In this document: positions 8,184-17,056 of the stretch, piece by piece
Numbering within the stretch: position 1 is the stretch's first letter
How the letters are laid out: every line of letters begins with the position of its first letter
The notes under the pieces: model-generated
Seen by the model: the letters and a program-made list of their open reading frames with translations, nothing else
Told to the model about the DNA's origin: nothing
Database searches by the model: none
DNA from: JAHIKV01 sp963733145
GTDB taxonomy: Bacteria > Planctomycetota > Planctomycetia > Pirellulales > Thermoguttaceae
Assembly (NCBI GenBank): GCA_963733145.1
Contig: CAVTCJ010000008.1
Coordinates: 186,001 to 250,000 of the forward strand
Length of the DNA: 64,000 bases
Direction of reading: 5' to 3'
Program-made: the position numbers and the translations under genes

Positions 8184-10190
8184 CTATACGTTTGCCGTTT
8201 CGAGCTCCGCTTGCGGTTTCGCATCCCACAGGATGCCGTCGATTTCGGCGAAAATCTGCTCGTTGTTGAAATGCGCGCCGGTGATGACTCCGGCCGGACA
8301 GGCGGCCACGCAGGTGCCGCAGCCCTTGCACAACGCGGTCACCACGCGGCTGACCTTCTTCTCCTCGTCGTACTCGATGGCGTTGTAGGGGCAAATGTCG
8401 TTGCAAATCCGGCAGCCGGAGCAGTTCTCCTCGTCGATCGAGGCCACGATCGGCTCGATCGTGACGGTCCCCTTGGTAATCATGCCGGCGATCCGCGCGG
8501 CGGCCGCGGCGCCCTGGGCCACCGAGGCCGGAATGTCCTTCGGCCCCTGGCACACACCGGCCACGAAAATGCCGTCGGTCATTGTGGCCACCGGGTCGAG
8601 CTTCGGATGGCGCTCGGTGTACCAGCCGGCCATGCTGCACGAGATGCCGCACTTGATGCCCAATTCCTTGGCGTCGGCCTGCGGTTCCATGGCGCCCATC
8701 AGGACCACCATATCGACCGGAATCCGCCGCTGTTTGCCCAGCAGCGTGTCCTCGACCTGGACGATCAGTTTGCCGCGTTCGTCGGGCTTGCGGGCGGCGT
8801 CGGTCACTTCGGCCACCTTGCCGCGGACGAAGTGCATCCCTTCCGCCAGCAGCCGCTGATAGAACTCCTCGTAGTCCTTCATCGGCGTCCGCAGGTCGAT
8901 GTAGAACGAGTAAACCTCGGCCTTGGTCTTTTCCAGGACCAGATGGCCGAACTTCAGCGCCGCCATGCAGCAGACGCTCGAACAGTAGGGATTCGTGTTC
9001 GTGTCGCGGCTGCCGACGCAGTGCAGGATGGCGATCGACTTCGGCTCGGTCTTGCCGTCGCGGAGCACGATTTTTCCGCCCGTCGGCCCGGCGGCGTTGC
9101 AGAGCCGCTCGAATTCGAGGTTGGTGTAGACGTTTGCCAGCCGCCCGAAGCCGTACTGCGGAATCCGCTTGCAGTCGAAGAGCTTCCAGCCGGTGGCCAT
9201 GACGATGTTGCCGACGTTCAGCTCGACGATTTCGTCCTTCTGGTCGTAATCGACGGCGTCGGTCGGGCAGACCTTCGAGCAGACCTGGCACTTGCCGCGG
9301 GTGAACCAGGTGCAGTTGGCGGTGTCGATCACGGGCGTGCGCGGCACGGCCTGGGGGAAGGGCGTGTAGATCGCCTTGCGGTAGCCCATGCCGGCCTCGA
9401 ACACGTCGTCGATGATCTTCCGCGGGCATTTTTCGACGCAGATCCCGCAGCCGGTGCATTTGTCCGCGTCGATGTAGCGGGCCTTCTTGCGGATCTTGAC
9501 CTTGAAATTGCCCACCGACCCGCTCACCTCCTCCAACTCGGAGTAGGTGAACATGGTGACTTTGTCGTGCTGGCCGACTTCGGACATCTTCGGCGTGAGG
9601 ATGCAGGCCGAACAGTCCAGAGTGGGGAACGTCTTGTCGAACTGCGCCATGTGCCCGCCGATCGACGGCTCGCGCTCGACCAGGTAGACGGGGTATCCGG
9701 CGTCGGCCAATTCGAGCGTGGCCTGTAGGCCGGCGATGCCGCCGCCGACGACCAGCGTGGCGGGGTTCACCTCGACCTTCATCGGTTCGAGCGGTTTCTG
9801 ATGCTTCACCCGCCCGACGGCGGCCGAGATCAGGGCCTTGGCCTTTTCGGTGCCGGCGGCCTTGTCGCTGTTGACCCAGGAGACGTGCTCCCGCAGGTTG
9901 GTCATCTGGCAGAGGAAGGGATTCAGGCCGGCCCGCTTGCAGGCGTTGCGGAAGGTCTTCTCGTGCAGGTGCGGCGAGCAGGCGCCCACGACCACGCCGG
10001 TCAGGCCGTGCTCGCGGATGTCGTCCTCGATCATCTGCTGACCGAGCGACGAACACATGAACTTGTAGTCCTTGGCGACCACGACGTCCGGGATATTCTG
10101 GCCGGCCCAGCGGGCGACCTCTTCCACGTCGATCGTTCCGGCTATGTTGCTGCCGCAGTGGCACACGTAAATGCCGATCTTATCGGCCAT
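8184..10190 (-). CDS. hdrA: HdrA-like FAD/iron-sulfur bifurcating subunit
   Basis: A 668-residue flavoprotein at the centre of heterodisulfide-reductase complexes, where FAD splits electron pairs between ferredoxin and the HdrB disulfide site. The N-terminal cysteine domain (YVCHCGSNIAG, VVGACSPHLHE) is followed by the FAD Rossmann motif VVGGGIAGLQATLELADAG, an inserted ferredoxin region (CTGCGICVEKCP, CQVCSKVCP) and two C-terminal [4Fe-4S] sets (CSGCRICNDICP, CKGCGTCVAACP). Start 10190 has AGGAG nine bases upstream; a longer frame would translate the palindrome at 10208-10224. It sits between hdrB and mvhD. The native disulfide substrate is unknown. Confidence 0.95.
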   Translation of the reverse strand: MADKIGIYVCHCGSNIAGTIDVEEVARWAGQNIPDVVVAKDYKFMCSSLGQQMIEDDIREHGLTGVVVGACSPHLHEKTFRNACKRAGLNPFLCQMTNLREHVSWVNSDKAAGTEKAKALISAAVGRVKHQKPLEPMKVEVNPATLVVGGGIAGLQATLELADAGYPVYLVEREPSIGGHMAQFDKTFPTLDCSACILTPKMSEVGQHDKVTMFTYSELEEVSGSVGNFKVKIRKKARYIDADKCTGCGICVEKCPRKIIDDVFEAGMGYRKAIYTPFPQAVPRTPVIDTANCTWFTRGKCQVCSKVCPTDAVDYDQKDEIVELNVGNIVMATGWKLFDCKRIPQYGFGRLANVYTNLEFERLCNAAGPTGGKIVLRDGKTEPKSIAILHCVGSRDTNTNPYCSSVCCMAALKFGHLVLEKTKAEVYSFYIDLRTPMKDYEEFYQRLLAEGMHFVRGKVAEVTDAARKPDERGKLIVQVEDTLLGKQRRIPVDMVVLMGAMEPQADAKELGIKCGISCSMAGWYTERHPKLDPVATMTDGIFVAGVCQGPKDIPASVAQGAAAAARIAGMITKGTVTIEPIVASIDEENCSGCRICNDICPYNAIEYDEEKKVSRVVTALCKGCGTCVAACPAGVITGAHFNNEQIFAEIDGILWDAKPQAELETANV

Positions 10191-10207
10191 GATGTCGTCT
10201 CCTGTGG

Positions 10208-10224
10208 GGTGCGTGAAACGCACC
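10208..10224. repeat. Short palindrome GGTGCGT-GAA-ACGCACC
   Basis: A perfect 7+3+7 palindrome just upstream of the hdrA ribosome binding site. The same motif makes the arms of the element at 20755-20813 and appears once at 58402-58419. Confidence 0.8.
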
Positions 10225-10310
10225 AATAGTTGCGAATCCGCAAGCGGCATAACTGGCCGGTGAACCGGCCAGCCCTCAATTCAAATCCCAAATCCCTAAT
10301 CCCAAATCCC

Positions 10311-11192
10311 TCAAGCCGGTTGTCCGAGTTTCGCCTCCACCACCGGCATGGCGGACACGAGCTCCTTGCCGAAGCCGAGTTTTTGCGGGTCGATGCCGAA
10401 GGCGATGCCCATCATCTGGGTGAAGTACATGATCGGCAGCCGGAAGTCGGCGCCGAAGAAGCCGTTCACCCGGCTCTGGTAGCCGTCGAGATTCAACTGG
10501 CACATCGGACACATGCAGACGATCATGTCGGCGTCGTAGTCCTGGGCGTTTTGCAGCAGACGGCGGATCAGCTCGAACGCCTGCGGCTCGCTGATCTGCG
10601 TCATGTGCCCGCCGCAGCAGTGGGCCTTCACCGGATAGTCGACCACCTCGGCCCCCAGCCAACCGAGCAGGTGGTCCAATTTCATCGGATACTCGGGGCT
10701 GTCCCCGTTGCTCACCGGCCGGACCACCTGGCATCCGTAGTACGGGGCCAGCCGCAGACCGGCCAGGGGGCGAACCACCTTGTCGCGAACGGCCGTCTCG
10801 CCGATGTCGTCGACGATCACGTCGAGCATGTGGCGGACCGTCACCCGGCCCGGCTTGTAACTCAGCCCGCCCGCCGCCAGACACTGGTTGATCTCTTTGC
10901 CCAACTCGGGCTGATCGACCATCAGCTTGTTGGTCTTGGCGAGGTTCAGGTAGCACGCGGCACAGGGGGCCACGAGCTGATCCGTTTGCGGCTCGACCAG
11001 GGCCAGATTTCGGGCGATCACCGCACAGGCGGCCAATTCGTTCTGGCTGAAATACTCAGTCGCGCCGCAGCAGTTCCAATCGTCGAGCTCCTGCAGCCTG
11101 AGGCCCAGCAGATCGGACACCTCACGGACGGAGTGGTCGTAAGCGGCGGCGTTGCGTTCCAGCGAGCAACCGGGATAGTATGCGTATTTCAT
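10311..11192 (-). CDS. hdrB: HdrB-like disulfide-reductase subunit
   Basis: A 293-residue protein with two CCG (cysteine-rich) domains that hold the non-cubane [4Fe-4S] clusters that reduce disulfides in HdrB. The first is C-x-CCG with APCAACYLNL (WNCCGATEYF, residues about 38-82). The second is AHCCGGHMTQ with CMCPMCQLNLD. The N-terminus MKYAYYPGCSLE is typical. It lies between hdrC and hdrA on the same strand. In methanogens the substrate is CoM-S-S-CoB, but nothing in the window suggests that chemistry, so the electron acceptor here is open. Confidence 0.94.
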   Translation of the reverse strand: MKYAYYPGCSLERNAAAYDHSVREVSDLLGLRLQELDDWNCCGATEYFSQNELAACAVIARNLALVEPQTDQLVAPCAACYLNLAKTNKLMVDQPELGKEINQCLAAGGLSYKPGRVTVRHMLDVIVDDIGETAVRDKVVRPLAGLRLAPYYGCQVVRPVSNGDSPEYPMKLDHLLGWLGAEVVDYPVKAHCCGGHMTQISEPQAFELIRRLLQNAQDYDADMIVCMCPMCQLNLDGYQSRVNGFFGADFRLPIMYFTQMMGIAFGIDPQKLGFGKELVSAMPVVEAKLGQPA

Positions 11193-11235
11193 GGGTGGTT
11201 GGTGGTTGGGTGTCGGCCGTGTTCACACGGTTTTA

Positions 11236-11305
11236 GGTCTTAGGTCTTAGGTCTTTGAGGCGTGTGGCTTGCTTGGCTAAGACCTAAGACCCAAGACCTA
11301 AGACC
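11236..11305. repeat. Palindromic element built of GGTCTTA/GGTCTTG units
   Basis: Runs of the 7-mer ggtctta (11236-11256) face gacctaagacccaagacctaagacc (11281-11305). It is related to the longer element at 21181, 29295 and 63294. It fills the hdrC-hdrB gap and touches the hdrC stop. Confidence 0.78.
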
Positions 11306-11872
11306 TCATTTCCCGCTCAATTCTTTGGCTTTGTTGATAATCGCCTGCAACTGTTCGATCTGGCGGATTTTCGTGGGCCGCAGGGCCATCCGCCCGCGAG
11401 TGAACATCTGCAATCCCATCGGCCCCATCTTCATCATGCTCAATGGCCGCTTCAGCAGGTGATAGCCGGTGGCCAGGCCGAACTCGAAGCTCCGCCCGTA
11501 GCGATCGACGAAATCGGTGAAGGTCTTGGCCAGGGCCGGGGCGTCGGTGTCGTGGTAGCGATTCTCGGCGATCGACATCCGCTTCAACGTGTAAACGATG
11601 TCGGTGATGGGGATGCTCTGCGGGCAGCGGGACGTGCAAAGGTAGCAAGAGACGCAGGCCCACATCGTATTGGCCGCCAGCACGGCGTCCCGATCGTTGG
11701 CGCCGATCATGGCGATCAGCGTCCGCGGGCTGTACTGCATCTCGGCGCCGCTGGGGCACGATCCGCCGCAACTTCCGCACTGGAGGCAATGGACCAGGCG
11801 TTCACCGCCCGGTGTGGCTTCGATGACTTCTTCCAGGAAAGTCCCTTTTTTCTCGGCTATATGTGCTGCCAT
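11306..11872 (-). CDS. hdrC: HdrC-like iron-sulfur subunit
   Basis: A 188-residue electron carrier between HdrA and HdrB with two [4Fe-4S] motifs, CLQCGSCGGSCPSG and CVSCYLCTSRCPQS, in the usual HdrC spacing. The helical C-terminus (about 100 residues) ends with a lysine-rich tail. I chose the start at 11872 because GAGG lies about ten bases upstream and homology begins at MAAHIAEKK. It is the first gene of hdrCBA-mvhDGA, so its upstream region (11873-12473) should contain the operon promoter. Confidence 0.93.
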   Translation of the reverse strand: MAAHIAEKKGTFLEEVIEATPGGERLVHCLQCGSCGGSCPSGAEMQYSPRTLIAMIGANDRDAVLAANTMWACVSCYLCTSRCPQSIPITDIVYTLKRMSIAENRYHDTDAPALAKTFTDFVDRYGRSFEFGLATGYHLLKRPLSMMKMGPMGLQMFTRGRMALRPTKIRQIEQLQAIINKAKELSGK

Positions 11873-12006
11873 TGGATTACGGCCTCGGTGAAAATTCAGC
11901 AAATTGTCTATGTCGGCATTTCGGGGCAGGGTTCAACAGCCGGCAATTGCAGGAGGCGATTCGTTGGGACGGCAGTTATACGTACGCTGCATACGTATGT
12001 TGGGGT

Positions 12007-12064
12007 GGCAGTTGCACTGCCGCCCTCGTGTTGGCCGCGTCTCTGTGGCGGCAGTCCAACTGCC
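12007..12064. repeat. Palindromic element upstream of hdrC
   Basis: ggcagttgcactgccgcc (12007-12024) and ggcggcagtccaactgcc (12047-12064) form an 18-bp inverted repeat with one mismatch. The rest of 11873-12473 contains no gene I can support; it must hold the divergent promoters of hdrC and the gene at 12474. Confidence 0.8.
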
Positions 12065-12473
12065 GCGCGAACGTGATGACCTGCGTCCGGAAACGCCTCT
12101 TGCATCTATGGCAAGCAACCCGCGTGCCAGGGAGTGCAAATTTGGCATGAATAACGTAATCTTGTTGACGGTGCCGACTTGCGCCAAGCAGTTGTGCCGT
12201 GGAATCACAATTTTCGCCTCCCCTGCCACGGCTTTCCGCCCTCGGCCACGGATTTCCGCGAGCAACGACCGGATGTTTTGGCGGCCGACGTTGGTGTCCG
12301 GGATCGAGACAATATCCTCAAATGGGCGGGAAAATCGCGGACTGGCATTATGTATCCCGGTTTCGGCAGCGCCGCACTATGATATAGTTGAGAGGGTCCG
12401 AATATAGGACCGTTTCGCCCGCCGTGCCCCGGGTGTATTCGCCGGGGGCTGAGTCGTTCGACAATACCGGAAC

Positions 12474-13085
12474 ATGCGACGAGTCATACACATCCCGATC
12501 ATCCACGACTCCGCCGATCTGGGGTCGCTCTCCGCGGCGGTGCGGGAGCACTACGCGAAAATCTTCGGCCGGGCGAGTTGGAACCGCCGCGAGGAGGCCG
12601 TCAAGGCGTTGTGGAGCGACATCGAAGCCAACCTCGACGCCCTCCGCCTCGACCCCCGACGAACGAGAATCTATCAGGACGGGCTGCCGATCTGCGGGTT
12701 CGAGGAGCGAATCGTCCGCGAGCTTGCCGGGGCCGGCAGCAGCAACCACCAGTTGATACTCCGCTGGCTCGACCGCGGCGCCGTGCTGACGGGGACGGAA
12801 GACTCTCAACTGCTGATGGAAGAATACGAGTTCCAGAAAGACCGTTTTGCCGCCCAGGGCGGGGGAAACTCAAGCCCCACGAAAACAGCAGCCTTCGCCA
12901 ATCGTCTGCTCAAGGCCCGCGACTCGTTCATCGCCGCGCGGATCGCGGATACGCTCAAGGAAGGCGAAACGGGACTGCTCTTCCTGGGCGCGTTGCACCG
13001 ACTGGATGATCTGCGGTCAAGCGATATTCGGTTGGACACCCTCGGCGACGCTGCCCGCGAAACTGTAGGGAGGCCACGGTCCTAG
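12474..13085 (+). CDS. Hypothetical protein beside the gas-vesicle cluster
   Basis: A 203-residue soluble, charged protein. It has no signal peptide or membrane segment. The N-terminus MRRVIHIPIIHDSADLG and the stretch EGETGLLFLGALHRLDDL look like conserved beta strands of a globular domain, but no family is recognised. It is divergent from hdrC and converges on the GvpF/L gene, overlapping its 3' end by 69 bp (13017-13085); one of the two C-termini may therefore be wrong. A role in either hydrogenase or gas-vesicle function cannot be inferred. Confidence 0.6.
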   Translation: MRRVIHIPIIHDSADLGSLSAAVREHYAKIFGRASWNRREEAVKALWSDIEANLDALRLDPRRTRIYQDGLPICGFEERIVRELAGAGSSNHQLILRWLDRGAVLTGTEDSQLLMEEYEFQKDRFAAQGGGNSSPTKTAAFANRLLKARDSFIAARIADTLKEGETGLLFLGALHRLDDLRSSDIRLDTLGDAARETVGRPRS

Positions 13086-13826
13086 GATCGCGCAGCGCCC
13101 TTCTCGATGCGTCTCGCAAGCCTGCTCCAGGCGGCGGCGAAAATCCGTCAGACAGTTCCGCTCGACCAGAAACGCCAGGCGGACCGGGTAGGCCGGCGAG
13201 GGGGGCAATTTCAGCCACTGCCGGCAGCAGCCGTTGAGGCCCGCAATGAATCGGCCCACGATCTCTCGTTCCCGCTCGTCGTCGCCGTCCTTATGCCGGT
13301 AGTGCAAGCGGCGCTGTTCGATGTAGTCCAGGGGAGAAATAGGCTTAGCGGGTGTCCGAGTATCACTTTGGAGTTTGTGGGACAGCCGCCCTCGGCTGTC
13401 TTGGGCGATGCCGCACAGCCGAGGGCGGCTGTGCCACAAGTTGTTCTTGGGCGCCGGGCTAGATGCCGCGGGGGTTTCAATATCCTGCCGGTCGGCCGGA
13501 GCGATCCGCAGGGCCATTTCGCAGGTTCCCTCGAGGCGCTCGATATTTTCGAGCAGCTCGCGGCCGCGGCTCTCCAGTATGGCGCGAATTTCCGTCTCGT
13601 CGTGGAAGGCTGTGCCGAACTGGACGGGCAGCACGCAGATGCGGCGATGAATCGCCTCCAGGGCGGCGGCGTGGAGCTTCGGCGGGATGGCCCGATGCGG
13701 CGCGCCGATCAGCGCGCAGGCCAATTCGCCCGACAGGCTCCAGCGCATGTCCACCGCCCCGGCGGCCTGTTTCGGCACGCGCGACACGTCGCGACTGCGG
13801 CTGATGCCCAGCGGAAAGAGCGGCAC
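13017..13826 (-). CDS. gvpF: Gas vesicle protein GvpF/GvpL with in-frame palindromic insert
   Basis: A minor gas-vesicle protein thought to assist shell nucleation. The GvpF/L signature PVQFGTAFHDETEIRAILESR and the C-terminal LDYIEQRR...GPWPPYSFA are present. The start is GTG with GGAGG five bases upstream. Residues about 126-150 (containing NNLWHSRPRLC) are encoded by a 74-bp palindromic element (13377-13450) whose close copy lies between genes at 40662-40734; the reading frame stays open through it. The element separates the N-terminal and C-terminal GvpF/L domains. It follows the other GvpL gene by 12 bp. Confidence 0.87.
   Translation of the reverse strand: MPLFPLGISRSRDVSRVPKQAAGAVDMRWSLSGELACALIGAPHRAIPPKLHAAALEAIHRRICVLPVQFGTAFHDETEIRAILESRGRELLENIERLEGTCEMALRIAPADRQDIETPAASSPAPKNNLWHSRPRLCGIAQDSRGRLSHKLQSDTRTPAKPISPLDYIEQRRLHYRHKDGDDEREREIVGRFIAGLNGCCRQWLKLPPSPAYPVRLAFLVERNCLTDFRRRLEQACETHREGRCAILGPWPPYSFAGSVAEGVQPNIA
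13377..13450. repeat. 74-bp palindromic element inside gvpF
   Basis: The arms acagccgccctcggctgt (13382-13399) and acagccgagggcggctgt (13415-13432) are exact reverse complements, followed by a conserved tail gccacaagttgttcttgg. The copy at 40662-40734 differs at only a few positions and is intergenic. This copy is read through in frame by gvpF. Confidence 0.92.
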
Positions 13827-13838
13827 GGCAACCTCCGG

Positions 13839-14819
13839 TTACAGTTCCAACTGGGGGCAGAAATGGTACGGCGGCCAGGGACCGCTGACCTCCAACAGCA
13901 GGCCCTTGTCGCGGACGTCCTGGGCCACGTCGTCGAGTTCGCTCAGCCACTTGTCCTTGACCGCGGAGGGGAGGAGATAGGCCGCGTTGAAGACCATTTC
14001 CTCGCTTCGGCCGGTCAACTCGCCCGACAGTTTGCGGATACGGCAGCAGTTGTCGGCAATGCTTAGCAAACGTTGCTCGACGGCGTGAGTCGAGCGTTGT
14101 GCGGCGGCGCGGAGTTCCCGCAGGCCGTTCAGCAGGGCCTTTTTCCGCGAGAGATATTCGGTGCCCGATTGCGGCCGGTCTAGCGGCTGCCCTGGAACGG
14201 CGGCGGGGATTGTGGTGCAGCCGTCTCGGCTGCATGCGGCAGGCGGGACGCCTGCACCACAACCGATCCGTTGATCGCCGCCGCGAAAATGCGGCGGCTG
14301 CAGCCGAGCGTGAGCGGGCATGGTTTCCATTCGCTGTTTGGGAAAAAGGGGACAGTCCCCATTTGCCGGAACGGCCCGAAGGGTGCTTTGCACAAATGGG
14401 GACTGTCCCCTTTTTCCCTTCGCGAGATACAGCTTGACTCCCCACTCCCGGCGATCTCCGCACTGCCCAAGGAACTCGGCGACGGTCGAGCGGCAGCGCT
14501 GCATCGCCGCGCGCAACGATTCGAGCGAGCGAAACAGCGTGCCCAGCCTTAACGGCAGCACCGCGGCGCCGTCGGCCGCCTGACAGACGATCCGATTGTA
14601 GCGGGTGGCAACCTCTCCCAGCCAGCGGATATCCTCGGCCGTTTTGCCCTGCAACCGCTCCGGCGAGAACCGCTCCAGACTGACGCGGCTGACGACCGCG
14701 GCGATAGCCCCGTCGCGGATCAGCTCCACGTTGTAGTGCGGATCGACACCGGGACCGATCTCTTGCACCCGGCACTCGGGCTGGGTAAAGGCGTATTGGC
14801 AATAATGCGGATCACTCAT
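13839..14819 (-). CDS. gvpL: Gas vesicle protein GvpL/GvpF with two palindromic inserts
   Basis: A 326-residue GvpF/L-family protein, longer than usual. The conserved N-terminal domain includes VLPLRLGTLFRSLESLRAAM and REWGVKLYL. The C-terminal domain includes EYLSRKKALLNGLRELRAAA and ends with DKGLLLEVSGPWPPYHFCP. Between them residues about 134-160 and 186-203 are encoded by two different palindromic elements (14340-14418 and 14210-14262), and the frame remains open. Its ATG overlaps the preceding CDC48-like stop by eight bases if the last frameshift there is corrected. Whether the extra loop is tolerated is unknown. Confidence 0.86.
   Translation of the reverse strand: MSDPHYCQYAFTQPECRVQEIGPGVDPHYNVELIRDGAIAAVVSRVSLERFSPERLQGKTAEDIRWLGEVATRYNRIVCQAADGAAVLPLRLGTLFRSLESLRAAMQRCRSTVAEFLGQCGDRREWGVKLYLAKGKRGQSPFVQSTLRAVPANGDCPLFPKQRMETMPAHARLQPPHFRGGDQRIGCGAGVPPAACSRDGCTTIPAAVPGQPLDRPQSGTEYLSRKKALLNGLRELRAAAQRSTHAVEQRLLSIADNCCRIRKLSGELTGRSEEMVFNAAYLLPSAVKDKWLSELDDVAQDVRDKGLLLEVSGPWPPYHFCPQLEL
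14210..14262. repeat. Palindromic element inside gvpL (first)
   Basis: ttgtggtgcag (14210-14220) and ctgcaccacaa (14252-14262) are perfect reverse complements around inner pairs gcagccg/cggctgc. It is translated in frame by gvpL. Confidence 0.78.
14340..14418. repeat. Palindromic element inside gvpL (second), GGGGACAGTCCCC family
   Basis: A 25-bp perfect inverted repeat (14340-14364 and 14394-14418) contains ggggacagtcccc. Related copies with the same core lie between genes at about 26855-26936, 33988-34075 and 46180-46210. This copy is translated in frame by gvpL. Confidence 0.88.
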
Positions 14820-16977
14820 GTTCGGCTCGTCCCCTGTGCGGCGCTAGTTCCTCGATCGCCTGCTGCAAATGTTTTCTGCCGATTTCCATTCCGGCGGAGT
14901 CCGGTTTCTCGGCGCGGCCTCGATCCGCTCGGTCAATACGCTCATCATCGCCCGGTGGCAGACGCCTTCGATGTCCGCGCCGCTGAAACCCTCGGTCTGA
15001 CCGGCCAGCCAGCGGGCCGTGACGTCCGCGGCCAGCGGCCGGTCGCGGAGGTGGACCTGAAAGATTTTTTCGCGGGCGGCCGCGTCGGGCAGAGGCAGTT
15101 CGATTTGCAGGTCGAATCGGCCGGGCGCAACAGCGCCGGGTCGAGCAGGTCGCGGCGGTTGGTGGCCGCCAGCACCAGCACGCCCTTTAGTTCCTCGATG
15201 CCGTCCAACTCGGTGAGCATCTGGCTGAGCACCCGGCCGCCGACGCCGGCGTCCTGATGTCCGCCGCCGGCCCGGGTCGCGGCCAGGGCGTCGATTTCGT
15301 CGAAGAAGACGATGCAGGGGGCCGCCTGCCGGGCCTTGTGGAAGACCTCGCGGAGCCCCCGCTCCGATTCGCCCACGTACATCGACATCAGCTCCGGCCC
15401 CTTGACGGAGATGAAGTTCACCTCGGTCTCCGAGGCCAGGGCCTTGGCGATCAGCGTCTTGCCGCACCCCGGCGGCCCGGAAAGCAAGAGCCCCTTGGGC
15501 GGACTGAGGCGGCAGGAGTGAAACAGATCGGCGTATTTCATCGGCCACTCGACGGACTGGCGCAACCGCTGCTTGACCTCCTCCAACCCGCCGACGTCGT
15601 CCCAGCCCACGTCGGGCACCTCGACGAAGACCTCGCGGATGGCCGACGGCTCCACTTCGTGCAGGGCCTGCTGGAAATCATCCATCGTGACTTCCAGTTG
15701 CGCCAACAGTTCATAGGGGATATGGCGTTGCGAGAAATCGACCTGCGGCAGCAGACGGCGCAGGGCGATCATCCCCGACTCGCGGCAGAGGGCCTCCAGG
15801 TCGGCGCCGACGAAGCCGTGGGTGATGGCCGCCAACCGTTCCAGCCGCACGTCTTCGGCCCGGGGCATGCCGCGGCTGTGAATCTCCAAAATCTCCTCGC
15901 GGCCGTGCTGGTCGGGGATGGGGATGGAGATTTCCCGGTCGAAGCGGCCCGGCCGGCGCAGGGCGGGGTCCAACATGTTGGGCAGGTTGGTCGCCGCCAG
16001 CACGATCACGTGCTGCCGCTGCGACAATCCGTCCATCAAGGCCAGCAGTTGGGCCACGACCCGTTTTTCCACGTCGCCCACGGCCCGGTCGCGGCGCGGG
16101 GCGATGGCGTCGATCTCGTCGAGGAAGATGATGCTCGGGGACTTTTTGGTCGCCTCGTCGAAGATCTTCCGCAGATGGGCTTCGCTCTCGCCGTAGAACT
16201 TATGGATGATCTCCGGTCCGTTGACGGCGAAGAAGTTGGCTTCGGTTTCGTGGGCCACCGCCCGGGCGATGAGGGTTTTGCCGCAGCCGGGAGGCCCCAG
16301 CAGCAGCACGCCCTTCGGGGCTTCGATGCCCAAGCGTTCGAACAATTCCGGGTATCGCAAGGGCAACTCGACAATCTCGCGGACGCGATCGAGTTGCCGC
16401 CGCAGCCCGCCGACGTCTTCGTAGGAGATGGCCGGCGCGGCCGGCGACGGCGCTGCCCCACCCTTGCGGCGCCGCCGATTTTCAACACCGTGCCGGTCGC
16501 TATCAGCACCGGTCCTTCCGGCGACGTGCTCTTCACCTGGAAATCGGCGTAACGATTGCCGAACAGCGTCGCCCGGATGCGGTCGCCGGCCGCCGTCGGC
16601 AGTCCGTCCAACAGGCTGCCGATGTACTCCAGGTCGCGGTTCGAGGGGGTGTAGCCAAGCGGATCGAGGACCACTTCCTTGGCCGGCGGGGCCTTGATGC
16701 GGCGAATGACGACCGATTCGCCGATGGCCGCCCCGGCGTTCTCGCGGATGATGCCGTCGATCTGAATGCGGTCCTTGCCGCGTTGCTCCTTGAAGGCGGG
16801 CAACAACTTGCAGACCGTGGTCTTGTGTCCCGCGACCGCGACCGCATCGCCGATTTCCGCCCCCAGCTTTATCATGTCGGCCGGATCGACGCGGGCCAAC
16901 CCCCGGCCGACGTCCTTGCCGGTCGATTCACTGACTTTCAAGGTGAGTTCCCGTGTTGCCGCCACAGTGTTCGACAT
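14812..16977 (-). CDS. CDC48/VAT-like AAA+ ATPase (frameshifted) in gas-vesicle cluster
   Basis: A two-ring AAA+ unfoldase. It has the N-terminal double-psi barrel (SNTVAATRELTLKVSES...), then the D1 ATPase (GPPGCGKTLIARAVAHE, Walker B SIIFLDEIDAIAPRR) and the D2 ATPase (SGPPGCGKTLIAKALASE, CIVFFDEIDALAA). The frame shifts near 16470 (CC for CCC), near 15125 (GG for GGG) and near 14895. After the last shift the C-terminus reads IGRKHLQQAIEELAPHRG and its stop overlaps the GvpL start. All three changes are single-base, so I regard the gene as probably intact. It would act on vesicle protein assembly or turnover (inference from context). Confidence 0.88.
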
Positions 16978-17056
16978 GGTGCTTGCATCTCCAGAGTCAT
17001 GCGCCCGCGTGGACGCCAGGGCTAAACGATCTTCTCCCGGAATCGCGACTGGTTAT

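Noticed and set aside
14844..16977. Programmed ribosomal frameshifting in the CDC48-like gene
   Set aside because: Three separate shifts are needed and none sits on a recognisable slippery heptamer with a downstream structure. Similar one-base shifts occur in many unrelated genes, so sequence error is simpler.
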